DNA of 64,000 nt from Lycocorax pyrrhopterus obiensis (GCA_014706295.1 JACSVZ010000024.1:5629969-5693968); one strand, 5' to 3'; numbered from the stretch's first letter, positions 40,401-52,886 are shown. Notes: generated by a model from the letters alone, not told the origin. Made by a program: numbers and translations.

Positions 40401-43400
40401 TGGTCTGGTGGAAGGTTGGGGTGGAACAAAATGATCTTTATGTCCCTTCCAGCCCAAACCACTCCATGATTCTGTGGCTGAGGGCATCATAATCAGGGCA
40501 GTCTGGAAAAAAATGAGATTACAGGATTAGCCACAGGGAACTGCTTCCATCAAATTCATTTTCTACTTCCTGGTGGACCAAACTTGAAGTGCAAAGCTCA
40601 GCCTGAGGTGCCCTTACAGCTGAGAACTCGGCACTTTTTGTGGGAGGAAGGGTTTCTTCCCAGGTTTTTCCGTGATTCCACGTGCAGCCAGGCATTCCTG
40701 AGGGATATCCCATGGATGTTACACACTTTTGACAGAGAGGTTGGACTGACCTGCCCACATAAACAGCACCACAACAATGATGAGAATTTCCCCTGCTCGA
40801 AGCTGTTGGTTTTTCTTCGCCATCTCCTTCATTGTCACCTCATCTGCACAAGGGGAAAGAGACACCGTGAGACCCAAAACCCGGCTCAGACCCCGGCTTA
40901 GCAGCACCCTCGACCCCAGTCAGGGGTGGCAGGGGCAGAGCCAGCAGGGAGAGAGTCCTGAGACTCCTTAGGGCACTTGGGTTAGGATTTAGGAAGGAAT
41001 TCCTCTCTGTGAGGGTGGTGAGACCCAGAGAAGCTGTGGCTGCCCCTGGATCCCTGGAAGTGTCCAAGGCCAGACTGGACAAGGCTTGGAGCAACCTGGG
41101 ATAGTGGAAGGTGTCCCTGCCCATGGCAGGGGGTGGGATGGGATGAGCTTCATGTCCCTTCCAACCCAAACCAGTGTGGGATTGCAGGTTCATCCTGTGA
41201 TTCCGTGACATCCCGAGGGGACGGGGCGAGGGAGGAGCAGTGGGACAGGGCTCAACAGGCGGCTGCCACGGGGTGAGCCCACACGTTATCTGTCCCCGTG
41301 GCTGCTGTCTGTGCTGTCCCTGTCCCTGTTAGTGCCATCTGCACCTGTCACAAAGCCTCGCATGCTCCAGCAGTTCCAGCTCAGCAGCATGGAGAGCCTG
41401 GCAGGATATTTTTCAGCGGAGCCCTGGGATTCAGAAACGAGCAGAGCCTTTTTGCGGGAGGCGTAATTCGCCTCCTTGCCTTCAAAGCATTAAGAAGATT
41501 ACAGTTCAGGCCCCCAGGAAAGGAACAGTGCTCCTCTTAGTGCTTCCAGATAAACAGCAATTCAGGATTTACAGCCTCCAAATCAGTTTAATAAAGAGAG
41601 TCGAGAGCTCGCATCCTCAGAACCACGGCCAAAAGCCCTGGAATAGGCCGGGGCTTCAGCAGGCAGGGAGGGACCTGTGTGTCCCCACAGCCCTGCACTG
41701 CCAGGCCCTCTTTGGAGCACGATTCTTGCTGACAGAAAACCCTCAGCAGCCTGGTTTGGCTAAAGAGGACCAAGTGAAGGAGTTACCAGTGAGGAAGTGC
41801 CTGATTTTCTCCATGGAGATATTGAAAACCCAGCTGGATGTGATCCTGCTCTGCTTGACCCTGCCTGGGTGATCTCAAGAAGTCCCTTCCAACCTCAGCT
41901 CTCTGTGATTCGGCAGAAATATTGAAAATGTAAGAAAAGTGGGAGCCTCTGGGTATTTTTTTCTCTCAGATCCAAGCACAGGAAGCTCTGTGAATCCCAC
42001 AAGTCCCCTGTGAGCACAGTGGTGTGCCCAGTGCCATGCAGGGAGGCCGGTTCCACGTGAGTTCACAGGCTGGCCAGGAACTTCCCCCGGCATTCTCCAC
42101 TTGTAGGGAGCAGGACACAGAGCTGGAAACCTCCTCCTCCTCACTTTGTTAAATCTCATCTGAAATAGGAGAAAGGAGCAGCCACCTCCAGCAGCATCTC
42201 CCTGTCACCTTGTGCCCCCTCCAGCCTTGTCTGCTGGGCACCCTCAGCACATCCTGAGAGGACACTCAGCCCCAGGTGTGTGTTTATCCCACAGGGTTTC
42301 TCCCAGCTCCTCTCACCACACAGGATCCTGGTTCCTTCTCTGCAGAGCCCTGCGTCCCAGGGGCCACGTAGGAACTCACCCACACTTGCCTTTATTTTTA
42401 GAGGCTAGTTTCTCAGCTTCCCTGGGGGTCTTGAAGAGGACTGGCTCACTGGCAGGGCTCTGGCCTTGGATGCTGATGGCCTGGACATGCACAATGTACT
42501 CAGTGTCCTCCTCTAGGTCCCAGAGGGCACAGGAGCGGGTGGTGGTGTTCACCTCCTGGATGAAGCGCAGCATCCGCACGTCCTTCTTCTGGAAGCCGAG
42601 AGAGGAGAGCACAGAGTGGTGGAGAGGCCTCCCGTGTGCACTGCTGTCACCTAAGGCCACCGATTCCTGCCCTGCCCACCACATGGACGTGGAGAAACCA
42701 TCGGGATCCTTCCCCCTCTGCAGCCACCGACGCGCAAAGCGCCACCGCAAAGAGGACGGGGAGCCAAATCCCCTCCCGGACCATGAGGGACAGGACGAGA
42801 AGGAATGGGCTTAAACTGCAGCAGGAGGGTTTGGCAATGGAGGGGACCTGGGGGGGAGATGGACATGGCTGAAACTGGGGAATTCTAGGCACGGTACCTG
42901 CTGGGAAATTGCAAATCCAATGACAACTTCGTCTTCCAGGACATCCCAAGTGACCACGGCCGAGTTGGCTTTCAGGTGTTTGACTGTGACATTTACTGGA
43001 GCCGAAGGGCTGTCTGCAAGGAGGGAGAGCAGAGCCTTTACAGGGGCAGGAGGCACAGTGAGGGCAAGGACAGGAGCACAAAAGGACCTTCCTCGGGGTC
43101 CAGTTTGGATATGTGACCTAGAAATTGCAGGTACTCCAGGTCTCAGTTCCCAGGAGGTTCTAGGAGATGTCAGCAGAGAGTATGAGTTACATTCAACATG
43201 GGTTCAAACTAACAGAGAGGAAATCTAAGTTAAATATAGGGAAGAAATCCTTCCCTGGGAGGGTGGTGGAGGTTGCCCAGAGAAGCTGTGGCTGCCTCAT
43301 CCCTGGAAGTGTCCAAGGAGCAACCTGGGATAGTGCCAAGTGTCCCTGCCCATGGCAAGGGGTGGCACTGGCTGATCCTTCTGTCCCTTCCAAGGGTTCC

Positions 43401-46400
43401 ATGTGCGAAATACCTGACCCTTGGGAAGGGTTTCTTGAACCCCACAGCCAAGCCCTGAGCAGCTCATTCATCTCATCCTCCCCAGCCACGTTTTTCCCTG
43501 TTGTTGCCTATTACGGTCTGACAGCGACAGCTGGGAGGAAATTCCAGCTCTGCCTTGGAAGTGCTCACACACTGAAGGAATGCTTTGATGAGCACGCTGG
43601 AGGTTTGAAACGCCGGAGCCGAGTAACCGGGAGAGTTTCTTTTGCTTTTCCCTGCAATCCTGGCAGGAAATGTTCCCTACAACGTTTTGTGGCTGATGTT
43701 GGAGCACATCCAGCCAGCATCCACTTGGAGCTGCCAGGACACGCTGCCACGGCTCCGGTGGGTATTGAAATGTGGGAAGGGCAGGCCAGGAAAGCAGGAG
43801 CCTGAGGCTCTGTGTTTATTCCCAATTCCAGAGGCAGCTGCATTTCCAGCAGGATGGCCCCAGCCTTGCCAAGGAGAGCTGGGCTCCTGCACACCCTCCC
43901 CAGGAGCCTCATCCCAAGGGAGCTGCCCAGTCCAAACTGCCCAGTCCAAAGCCCTTCCTGGCATCTCGAGGGAAGGTTTTACCTCCCAGGCTTGGCACAG
44001 CCCTTCCAGCTGGGCTCTGTTCCCGCTCCTCTGGTCAAATTTAATTCACAACCTTCAGCTTGTGCCCTGATCCCAAAGCAGTGAACGCTGAGTAGCCCCA
44101 GGGAGTCAGTAGGGTGAGGAAGAGTCGTTTTATTCTGACTTCTGTAAGAAATTAATACTTTTATATCATTATGAGCACCCCTTTGGGGCTGGGACAGGTC
44201 ACCAGTACAAGAGGGATGCACTCGTGCCCCTCTCCAGTGACACTTGTTGGATTTATGGTCATTCCCAGCCGCCTGGATGGGGCTGAAAATATTCAAGCTG
44301 GAGTGTCAGTGTCTGACATCACTCCTGGTGAATGCTCCCCCGGGAAGAGAGGAATAACAGGAGCACAGAATTCCCCAGCTGAAGGTCACTTGGCACAGCC
44401 ATCCCTTATTCCTTTCACAGCCAGCAGGGAGACCCTTAGGAATGGGATGTCTGGACAAGCCATTCGAGCCAGACTGATTCTAGTGAATCCCTCAGTGATG
44501 AAAAAAAGTCACTGAATGGCTGAATTCACACAAATTTGGGACTTTAGGAGGAGCAGCAAACCTCTGTGATTCCACAGAGGGATGTCATTCCTCTCTGGAG
44601 TAATGATGGAGTCGGCGTTGACCCAGAGCATTCTCATCTCCCAGTGCCCGGCTCTCATGGAATGAGGCAGAATTCCCCATCCGTCCTCTTGGAGAACGGG
44701 AGCACTCACCATCCTCACCCTCCCTGCAGCAGCAGGGCCAAGGACAAGCTGAGGAAGGAGACAGATCATCCTCCTCATCCTGGAAAAAACCCTTCCAAAG
44801 CCGCCTGTGACACCAGGAAGGGACGTGGGTCTGCAGCTCCTCACCTTCCCCCGTGACTGAACCAACAAAAGTCGAGTCTAATTTTAGGAAGGGGCGGTCA
44901 GCAGACAGGAATGTGCACGGGGAAGGTCTGTGAGTCATGCCTGATGAATTTGCTGGAACATACGGAGGACATGACGGAGTTGAGGGATGGGAGACAAAAC
45001 AGTCTCCAGCTGCAGCCAAGCACTTTGCCCTTCTCGGCTGCACCGCTCAATCCCGGCGTGGTTGTCTTCCCTGGGTATTTTTAGGAGCTAAATAATTTTT
45101 TTTTTTAGGAGCTACCACTGACTTAGCCAGCTTCAGTTGGAGGAGGCCTTTGAAAAGAGATGAATTAACCCCACAGGAACAGAGAGCAGAGATCATGGAA
45201 AAAGCTGGGAAAAGGGAACAGCACTCGGAGTGCGCGGGTGCCCTTTGAAATTTGTGACCTTGAGGGAGGCACAGCATAAAAAGTGTCCGAGTTTCCTGAC
45301 AGCAGAAGATGTGGGGGAGTTGGGAAGACCTTGAAGAGCTGGAGGAGAGCAAAAACCTCTTCTGGGAAGTGGTGGGAGAGGGTGGAGAGCTGTGAGGCAG
45401 GAGGGAAGCACTTGGCAAAGCTGAAACCCAGAGCTTGAAGCCTCCCAAACTGGAATCTGGATGGAAGTGAGGGAGAAATCACCTGGAGTGGGTGATCAGG
45501 AACATTCTAGAACCCCTCTTTGCAGGAGTACCTGGGAGAGGGATGGGGTAGTGAAGTCAGCAGCTCTAAAATCCTGGAATCCAGGACAGCAGATCCCAGT
45601 GTCCCTTCCCTTGCACTGCCACAGATCAGGAGTAGCTACACCCAGATCAGTGGTGTCAAACCAGCATAAAAACACTAAACAGAGAATTAAACTGTGTTTG
45701 ACAGAAATACAAGCCCAGGAGAATGAGTTTCCTGCTCCCAGAGCTGCAGGAATCATTTGGAACCACAATTTTCATCCACGAGGTTGCTTTTCTCCCCATT
45801 CCCAGGAGATGAAATGATGAGATCATGACTTCCTAAGACCTAAAACACCGTTCCAAGATATTCCACATGACTTTTGGCTCCCTGGCCCTGTTGCAGCTCT
45901 TTGTTAGTGCCAGCCTGGCTGAGATCAGGTGGAAGAAGTGTAATTCCTGTAATTTCCCAGCTGGCTGCAGGGGGTCAGCAGCTCAGGCAGGGCCAAATCC
46001 AAGTTTTTGCTTCCTTCTGGAGTCATGTGCAACTCCTGGAAACTTTGCTTCCGTGCCTGTGGCAGCCAGGAGAGCTGCTGGCGTTCTGGGAGCGGGCACA
46101 GAGGGTGGGAATGCTGCAGGGATGGCAGGGAACGGGTTGTGGATCGAGTCTTTCTCGTGCCTGTTTACTCCAGAGCTGCTGAGGGCAGCACATTCCCTGT
46201 CTACTCCGTGAGGGAATGGTGCAGGATTCCTGGTTTAGCAAATCCCACCCTGCAAACTGGCAGAGGATCTTCTTGACCGAATTAGGATGGAAAAATACTC
46301 TCATTTTCATGTCAGCAGAAATCACCCCACCCCTCATGAAGGGAAACCCTGGCGATTTAGGCCGAAGTCAGGAATTTTAAATGTGAATGGCAGCTTAAAA

Positions 46401-49400
46401 ACCGAGGGTTTCTAAAAATCCCATCTCGTTTCCTTCCCGCAGACTCCGAAATCTTCCATCCCCCAGGCCCATGTGTCCCAACCCTCCCCTGCTCCGCCGC
46501 GCCTGGGGCCCTTTTGGCAGGAGCAGGTCGGAGCCTCCGCTGTGCACCAAGAAATCCTGAGCCGTGGAGATGATCCTGAACCCCTTCCCCGTGCTGAGAA
46601 CCCCTCCCAGCCTCCCATTAAATGTTTTCCTCGTTATTGTTGGGCTCTAATTGGAGAGAGAGGAACCCCACACGCGCTTTACAACTCGTCCCTGCCTTCG
46701 TTGTGGGCACAACTGGCACGAGGAAGAGGAGCCCACGCACTTCCCTGTGAGTTGGCTTCTCCATGGGAGCTGTAGCATGGATGGGATGGGTGGGAAAAAG
46801 AGCAGGGAGAAGATTTCTCTCCATCCCGCTGCTGCTGTCAGCTGGGAATGTGGGGGGGATGCTGAATATTGGGGTGTCCAAACCCTGGGGTGTCTTGTAG
46901 GATCAGGGAGGTACCTGGGCCACAAAGGCACCACTGAAGGACAGGAGGAACCTGTGGAGATATCACACCCTTGGGGGTCACCTCAGGCCAGCCAAGTCCA
47001 GGCTACAGGTCTGGAATTAGAGCACATTCCTGGATTTATCTCCCCAGCCGAAGGGCCCAGCCCCAAAAGCCCCTTCTGAATTCACCTTTCCCAGAAACTC
47101 CGGTCACGTGGGGGTGCCTGGAGTTGCATCCTGCGTGGCTGAGGCTGTGCTGTAGTCCCAGCATTTTCCAAGTCACTCAGCTCCTCTCCCAAGCAGCTCC
47201 TTCCGTGCTGGGAAGGGCTGAGCTGAGCTGCCTCAGAGCCCCAGGGATGTGGTCTGGTGAGCTGAGGCTCTGAAGCAGCTCATTCCGTGCTTTCCAGCTG
47301 CCCTTTCCTGCAGGAAGCAGTGAATTGCAGCCTTGATTCCCAGTAACTTTTGATTCCTGCACCACAGCCTTCCCTGTGGATGCAGGAGACGGAAGGGCAC
47401 GACCTGAACGGAACATCCCTAAATCCGTGTGATGTTTTCTGCCAGCCCCGCTGCCTTTTCCCCGAGTTTGGATTCACGCAGAGCTGCTTTTGCTGCTTCT
47501 CTGAGCCTCTCTGTGCTCTCCCAGCATGGATCCCATCCGTGGATGTAATTGCTTGTGGGTTTTATGGGGTGTGTAGGAAGGGCTGGCACATTGCTCAGCG
47601 TTCCCGAGGGTTTTAATGAAGGGAGCTCCAGGGGAACGTGTGGGAGCAGGGCCCATCCCGCTCCCGGCCCCACGGGAAGCGGAGCTGTTTGCTAAGATCC
47701 AGCGATTTCAAAGAGCAGAGAGGCCAACTGGTGGTTCTTCAGCTGGGAAAGAGGCAATTATTTCCTGCTGACCGCCCACTTCCCTATAAAAATGGGATAT
47801 TAATAGGCCCCCAGCCCCCTCCTGCCCACCCCTTGGCTCCATGGCTGATTCCCCAGGGAGCAGCTGCCCAAATGTGCCGCTGGAAATGCTGCCAGGGAGA
47901 GTGGAGCCTTTTCAGGGAGCACAGAGACTGTGGCCAGCCAGCCACTGGGAATTGCTCAGGGCAGAAGGAAGGGATATTTCTACCCTGGAGAGTCCCAAAG
48001 ACAGGCAGGATTCTCTCAGGTCTCCCCAGAGCCACAGTTTGGGTTTAAACACTGCCAGCTCGGAGCAGAGTCGTTGCCATCGTGACATGTTTTATCCAGG
48101 ACCCAAATATCCACAAAGAACTGGGTGCCACGGGCTTTTCTAGCTCCTCTTATCCCACACCTCTGTAGTAGCAGAGAAGTCAGAGGGGGTGAGGAAGCCT
48201 GGGAATTTCCTGGGCAGCGCTGGATGCTGGCACCAGACCTCTCCCGGGATTTTGCTGCCTGCTCCCGGCCCGGCTCTGCTCCTGTATCCCGTTTTTTACT
48301 GCCCACATAAAGATTTGCAGCTTCATTGCTCAATGCATTTCTGCTTTTAACTGAGTTATACTCGATCCAGGCCCTAATCCAGCCTCTGGGCACTTCATAA
48401 ACCAGCAGGAGTTTGTTTAGCAACGAACATCCAAAGGGTGAGGATGTACCCAGGACCAGCACACGGATGGCGCTCCGTGAAGGACCCTGCCACGGAGTGC
48501 ACAGCTAATATCTGCAAGCACACCTCTCTGGGAGGAATCTCCCTTTTCCACAAGCACGTTCCCAGCAGGAGACAGTGTTTGGAAGAGGATGGCTCAACCT
48601 TGGCTGCCTCTCACAGCACCGTCCCTGCTGAGAGCCTGACACCGGGGTTAGAAACCTCCACATCCCAATTAAATCCCTCCCACGCCGAACGCAGAAATCA
48701 ATAAAGTGCTTACGCCACCCGTCAGCCGGCCAGGAGTCTCCCCGGCCTCTGGGATGCAGGGAAAGGGCTGGGATGGGTTGGTTTGTTGTTTCCAAATAGC
48801 TGAGAGACCTTTCCCTGCTCTCTTGAGCGTGCTGAGCTTGTTGCTCGCCCTGATCCTGCCAGTCCGTGGGTGATCCCAGCTCCCCGGGCTCAGGGGAGCA
48901 CATCCAGCTTGGACAAGCTGGGAATCAGCACCTGGAGTCAGGTTGTCACCTTTGCTTTGCTGTCCTTCCCCTCGAGGCTGGGGAGCTGCCTGGGGAGGGG
49001 GTGAGGGGGGTTTGCAGTGGCTCAGGAGGTGAGGACACTTCAGAGCTGAGCAGAGACCAGAATCCAACCAGAGGAGTTTGGCACCTTTTTGGGCAGCCGA
49101 GCTGGGGGAGCTGTGAAGGGGCTCCTCAGATTGGAGCCTGTCCAGGTTCTGAAGGCTGGCCCAGAGCTGTGCTGGCAGGGGAGGTTTTACCTGAGCAATG
49201 TGTCACCTCTGCTCTCCAGCTGACAAAAATAAACCTGAACTGAGCTGCTCTACGGGCTGGCACCTGGCAGCGAGGCTGTTTGCAACTCACAGGGGCCGTG
49301 GCCTATTTTGGGGTCTTCCATCATCACCCCGCTGCTCTTCGAGCCCTCAGCAGTGCCCCGAGCCCAGCCCAGCTCCCCTTCTCTTCATTAGCTCAGCCTA

Positions 49401-51573
49401 ACGAGGAGGGGGCTGCTGGCAGAGCAAGGCTGTGGCCAAATTAAATCCTATTCCTGACTCGCCAACCATCCCGAGTGTATCCTCGGGGACCCTCTGGAGC
49501 AGTGGGAATGGTGGGAGGGCATCACCCACACGGGTGGGATTTGGGGGCCACCAAAGAGCGTTGGTGTGGAGATTGTCTCTCAGCCACCTCATCCTCCTGC
49601 TCCTGCTTCCCTCCTCCCTCACCTTGGCATCACCTTGGCAAAAAATGATCCTGCTTGGCCAAAATCCCTGAATTCAGAGCAGGGCCTGTGCTCGGTGCCA
49701 CTCACCAGCCCTTGCCCTGGCATTTCCAGGGGGGAATTTGCACCAGTCCCCTCCTGGGAACAACGCCTTTAATCTTTCATGACAGGAATTATTTTAAACC
49801 CGCTCACACAAGCTCTGGGTCCAAAGGGGACAGACCCTGGAGCCTCTATCCCTGCCTGGGAATGATTTCCTCCCCATGGGCTTTTCCAGTGACTCCTCCT
49901 TGGTGGCCTTGTGGCCACATCACCAGGCAGGGCTGGGGACACGGAGCTGGCGGTGACGCTGCCGCTACCTCTGTGTGACCTTGGGAAAATCACTCCGTAC
50001 CCTCATCCCTCTGTTCCTGCTCTGGAAAACAGGGACAGCACAAGTTTCCTGCCTCACCTGGCTGCAGGGAGAGCTCGTCAGGACCTTTGGCACGGGTGGC
50101 ACAGAAGGAGGAGGCAGTGGCAAGTGCGTGGCACCGCACCAGAGTCACACAGCTCCCCGCGAGCTCCCAGGAACGTGGCACGGACACCTCCCGGCCCAGG
50201 CAGGAGCAGGAGGTGGTTATGGGCAGAGACACAACTCCCTGTTTACTCTCGGATGCCAAGCGAGGTGATCCAAGGATAAGGAAGAGCAGGGAAGTGGCCT
50301 AGTTTACAGAAAACCCCGAGTGCTGTCACAGTTGCGGACGCCTCCATTGTGCCGCGGTGTTTTCCTCATCGCTCCCTCCCTTTGGGAATGTTTCATTAAT
50401 CTCCCCGGATCTGGCAGTTGTGAAACAGCAACTTCAGAGGTCGATGGCTGGCCAAGGACGGGTGGCAGAGCTGAAGGCAGACGGGGTTTGCTGCAGCCCC
50501 GACAGAGGCCAAATGTCACTCCAGCAACTTCCAGGGCTGGCTGGGGCAAAGGAATTTCCACTCCCTGGAGCTCTGCATCCCTAATAATCACCCCCAGCCT
50601 CCTGGAATGCCAGATATCCTGGCTATCAGCAGTCTGCGAATCAAAGCAGCTGTTCCACCAACATCTTGCAGCCAGTGAAAGAGACAACCCTTGGCTGCCT
50701 GGGAGAGTGACTGGTTTGGGCTGGGGAGCTCCACCAGCACTGCCCAGTTTACACCCACACAGAGGGTGCTGGGGCCAAGGCTTGGCCTGGCCAATGCAGG
50801 CAACAGTGGACTTGGGTCCATCCTGGTAGCTCCAAAATCAGGTCCAGCTCACGGGGACCATCCTTCCGCAAAGATCCCCCACTCCCGGTGACCTGCTCAG
50901 CTCGGAGGGGCCTGGTTTTCATGGCCGGGGTGTGCAGTGCCCCTGGAGAGATGGTTCCTGTGGGACCACGGTGCTTCCCCAGCCCTCACAGGGCTCCCAG
51001 CAGAGCCTGGCTGGGCCCTGGACAGCCGGGAAGGGGCACTGCCAGAGCTGACGTGCCCGTGGCACCGGCAGAGCAGACCTGGCTTTGCCCCCTCGGCTCC
51101 GGTTCAGCCCCGTGACACGAACCGGGGCCGCTGCTCAGGTGCCCAAAATCTCCCCCTGCCCCTGCCCAGCGCTGGGCGAGGGGCTCGGCTCCCTCTCCCC
51201 GTTTCCACATCTCCCCGAGCCGCCCTCCCCGGGGATGCCCGGCTGCGAGCGCCCACGCTGGGACACGGCGGGGGCGAGAGCCCGGCGCTGCCCGAGCCCG
51301 GTGCCGCGGGGCTGCGTGTCCGAAACCGCCGCGTCTCCCGCACCCCATTCCCGGCAAAGTCCCGGCGCCCCCAAACTCCGTCCCCTCTGCGCAGCCCTGC
51401 CCGCTCCCGCTGCTCCCCCCCCGGGGGTCTCTCCTCGCTCCGAGCCCCCTCCCCACAGCCCCGGCAGCCGCTCCCGGGGCCCGGCCGCCCGTACCTGCCT
51501 CCACCGGGCGCAGACCGGCGTAGCTGAAGCAGAGCAGGAGCGCGGCGCCGGTGCAGCCGAGGAAGGGCTCCAT
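37423..51573 (-). CDS. FNDC5: Fibronectin type III domain protein 5, irisin precursor
   Basis: A single-pass membrane protein whose shed ectodomain is the hormone irisin. Exons on the minus strand: 51495-51573, 42898-43013, 42390-42588, 40751-40843, 38122-38255 and 37423-37464, giving 220 residues. A signal peptide (MEPFLGCTGAALLLCF...) runs to about residue 26. The FNIII domain starts at DSPSAPVNVTVKHL and is nearly identical to mammals. N-glycosylation sites NVT and NTT are kept. The membrane helix EILIIVVVLFMWAGVIALFC is followed by a cytoplasmic tail YDIIKDNEPNN...GGGLLRSK. The last exon adds FPKNKPSVNIIEA. Intron 3 has a GC donor. Two oddities against mammals are a plain ATG start (human uses ATA) and a tail that does not stop at SKI. 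Exon 1 is assigned by phase, signal character and CpG context, since its sequence is poorly conserved. Confidence 0.95.
37465..38121 (-). other. FNDC5: FNDC5 last intron
   Basis: Bounded by donor AAG/GTGAGA and acceptor CTCTCCTAG. If unspliced, the frame continues from LLRSK for about 40 residues before a stop. The middle is AT-rich unique sequence. Confidence 0.7.
38581..39117. repeat. 27-bp minisatellite, about 20 copies
   Basis: A 27-base unit recurs about 20 times with point differences and no insertions except a short first copy. Read on the + strand it encodes a nine-residue repeat such as EERQVLNLA or EEREVLELP. The unit has no stop in several frames on either strand, so long overlapping open frames result. 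It lies wholly inside FNDC5 intron 4, so I call it a VNTR and not a gene. Confidence 0.95.
40144..40237. repeat. A-rich AAATAG simple repeat
   Basis: AAAAATA-type units give way to about eight copies of GAAATA. It is a pure microsatellite in FNDC5 intron 4. Confidence 0.92.
40362..40475 (+). mobile_element. CR1 LINE 3' fragment
   Basis: CTTGGAGCAACCTGGTCTGG, then TTTATGTCCCTTCCAGCCCA and CATGATTCTGTG at the end mark the sense CR1 terminus. Confidence 0.82.
40983..41215 (+). mobile_element. CR1 LINE 3' fragment
   Basis: GGAATTCCTCTCTGTGAGGG, then AGAGAAGCTGTGGCTGCCCC and CAACCTGGGATAGTGGAAGG, ending near TGTGATTCCGTGA. Sense orientation, in FNDC5 intron 3. Confidence 0.88.
41833..41913 (+). 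mobile_element. CR1 LINE fragment, other subfamily
   Basis: GATCCTGCTCTGCTTGACCC, then CAAGAAGTCCCTTCCAACCT and CTCTGTGATTC match the tail of a different CR1 subfamily. Confidence 0.65.
42380..42390 (-). other. FNDC5: FNDC5 exon 3 donor: GC site with competing GT site
   Basis: On the minus strand the exon reads AATAAAG/GCAAGTGTGG/GTGAGT. The first slash (42390/42389) is a perfect GC-type donor that keeps the frame into DEVTM. The second (42380/42379) is a consensus GT donor 10 bases on. It shifts the frame and stops after GKCG. Intron retention stops at the same four residues. Confidence 0.8.
43014..51494 (-). other. FNDC5: FNDC5 intron 1
   Basis: An 8.5-kb intron between the signal-peptide exon and the FNIII domain. 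Apart from one CR1 fragment at its 3' end I see no repeat family, RNA gene or coding exon. It is moderately GC-rich unique sequence. Confidence 0.6.
43225..43398 (+). mobile_element. CR1 LINE 3' fragment
   Basis: AATCCTTCCCTGGGAGGGTG, then GCCCAGAGAAGCTGTGGCTG and GGAGCAACCTGGGATAGTGC, with the terminal repeats lost. It lies about 210 bases inside FNDC5 intron 1. Confidence 0.87.
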
Positions 51574-52060
51574 CCCCCGCGGCCGCTCGGGGCCGGGCCG
51601 AGCCGCTCCGGGCCGGGCCGGGCCGGGCCCCGCCGGCGGCGCGTCCTGCGGGCGCGGCGGAGCCGTTCAGCACCGCGGAGAGCGCCGGGGCCGCTGCCGC
51701 CGGTACCGCCGGTGCCGCCCGGTGCGGCGCGGCTCGGCGGGGCTCCGCTCCGCCCGGCAGCTCCCGGCTCGCCTCGGCTCGGTTCGGTACGGTACGGTAC
51801 GGCTGGGCTCGACCGGGAGGCGGCCCCGCCGAGCCCCGGCTCCGCCCGCTGCAGCGCCGGGCAGCCCCGCTCCGGTCCCTCCCCCGGCCCCGGGGGCGGC
51901 GGGACGGGGGCGGCTCGGGCCCCCCGCCCAGCACGGCCCCAGTCTCTGCCTCAGTTTCCCCGTGCCGCCCCTCCCGCCCCCGCCGGGGTCCTGGCACAGC
52001 CCTCCCGGGGGCTGCTCGGGTCACCGGGGGTCCCGCTGCCAGCCGAGCGCAGCCCTGGGG
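51100..52060 (-). promoter_or_regulatory. FNDC5: CpG-island promoter of FNDC5
   Basis: Extremely GC- and CG-rich DNA covers the signal-peptide exon. It includes repeated CCGGGCCGGGCC and CGGTACGGTACGG runs at 51600-51800. No TATA box is evident. The minus-strand frame before the ATG is open for about 90 bases without another ATG. Confidence 0.65.
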
Positions 52061-52847
52061 CACAGCAGCGGGGACGTGTCACTGCTCGGGTGTCACACAG
52101 CCCCTGCGAGTCACCAGGCGCTAAATTCCGTGGGAAGAGGACACGACGAGCCTCTGGAATTAGCCGTGCCTCCAGGTTAATTAACCGGCACCCTCTGATT
52201 GATGCTCACTGGTGATGGGAACAGGATCCAAGTCCTCAGCTCCCCACCAGCATTGAGGTGTCCTGGCCCTGTGAAGGGCTGGACATGGCGTGGGTGGCAC
52301 TGGGCACGGGTGGCAGATTCCAGCACCCATGGACAGGTCTGACCGGGAGCAGCCGGCCACGCTGGGAGTGGGAGGTGGTGGGGTCAGGGCTGTGTGTCCC
52401 TCACTGTCTGTCTGTCCCAGGTATTCATCTGTCACCTGCCCGGGTGTGGTGAGGACTCCCAGGAGCATCAGTGGGGTCCCCACATTCACGCCAAGCCCGG
52501 TCCCTACGGTTTGGTTTCTGGACCGATGGTTTCTCTCTGCTCGTCCATCCAGCTGGACCAAGAGGGGGGAGAATCAGGTGTGAGGGGCTTGGTGTTGGCA
52601 CCCTCCCTCCGGCCGTGACCCTCTGGCCATGCACAGGCACCGGGGTGCTTGGAGGGCACACTGAGAGACCCCCGAGCTGAGGGGTCCCCTCGTGTAGAGG
52701 AGATCCCAGTGTCCCCAAAGATCCTTTCTGGACAAGCGACAGGCACCCAAGGGAGAACCAAAAAGCCTCAGGGACAGCCCTGTCCTGCCAAACCTGCGCC
52801 GTTCCACCCCTCTTTGCCGAGCCTGGGTGATGACAATTCCCAGCACA

Positions 52848-52886
52848 GTGTCCGTGTCCGTGTCCGTGTCCGTGTCCGTGTCCGTG
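52848..52886. repeat. (GTGTCC)n hexanucleotide repeat
   Basis: Six and a half perfect GTGTCC units. Confidence 0.93.

Larger units (their letters stand above)
38256..40750 (-). other. FNDC5: FNDC5 intron 4
   Basis: It holds the 27-bp minisatellite (38581-39117), an AAATAG-type simple repeat (40144-40237) and a CR1 scrap (40362-40475). The rest is unique sequence without a supported exon. Confidence 0.7.

Noticed and set aside
51085..52215. Pro/Arg/Ala-rich frames of 300-376 residues over the FNDC5 CpG island
   Set aside because: Few stops occur in such GC-rich DNA. There is no family resemblance and the frames are open on both strands.
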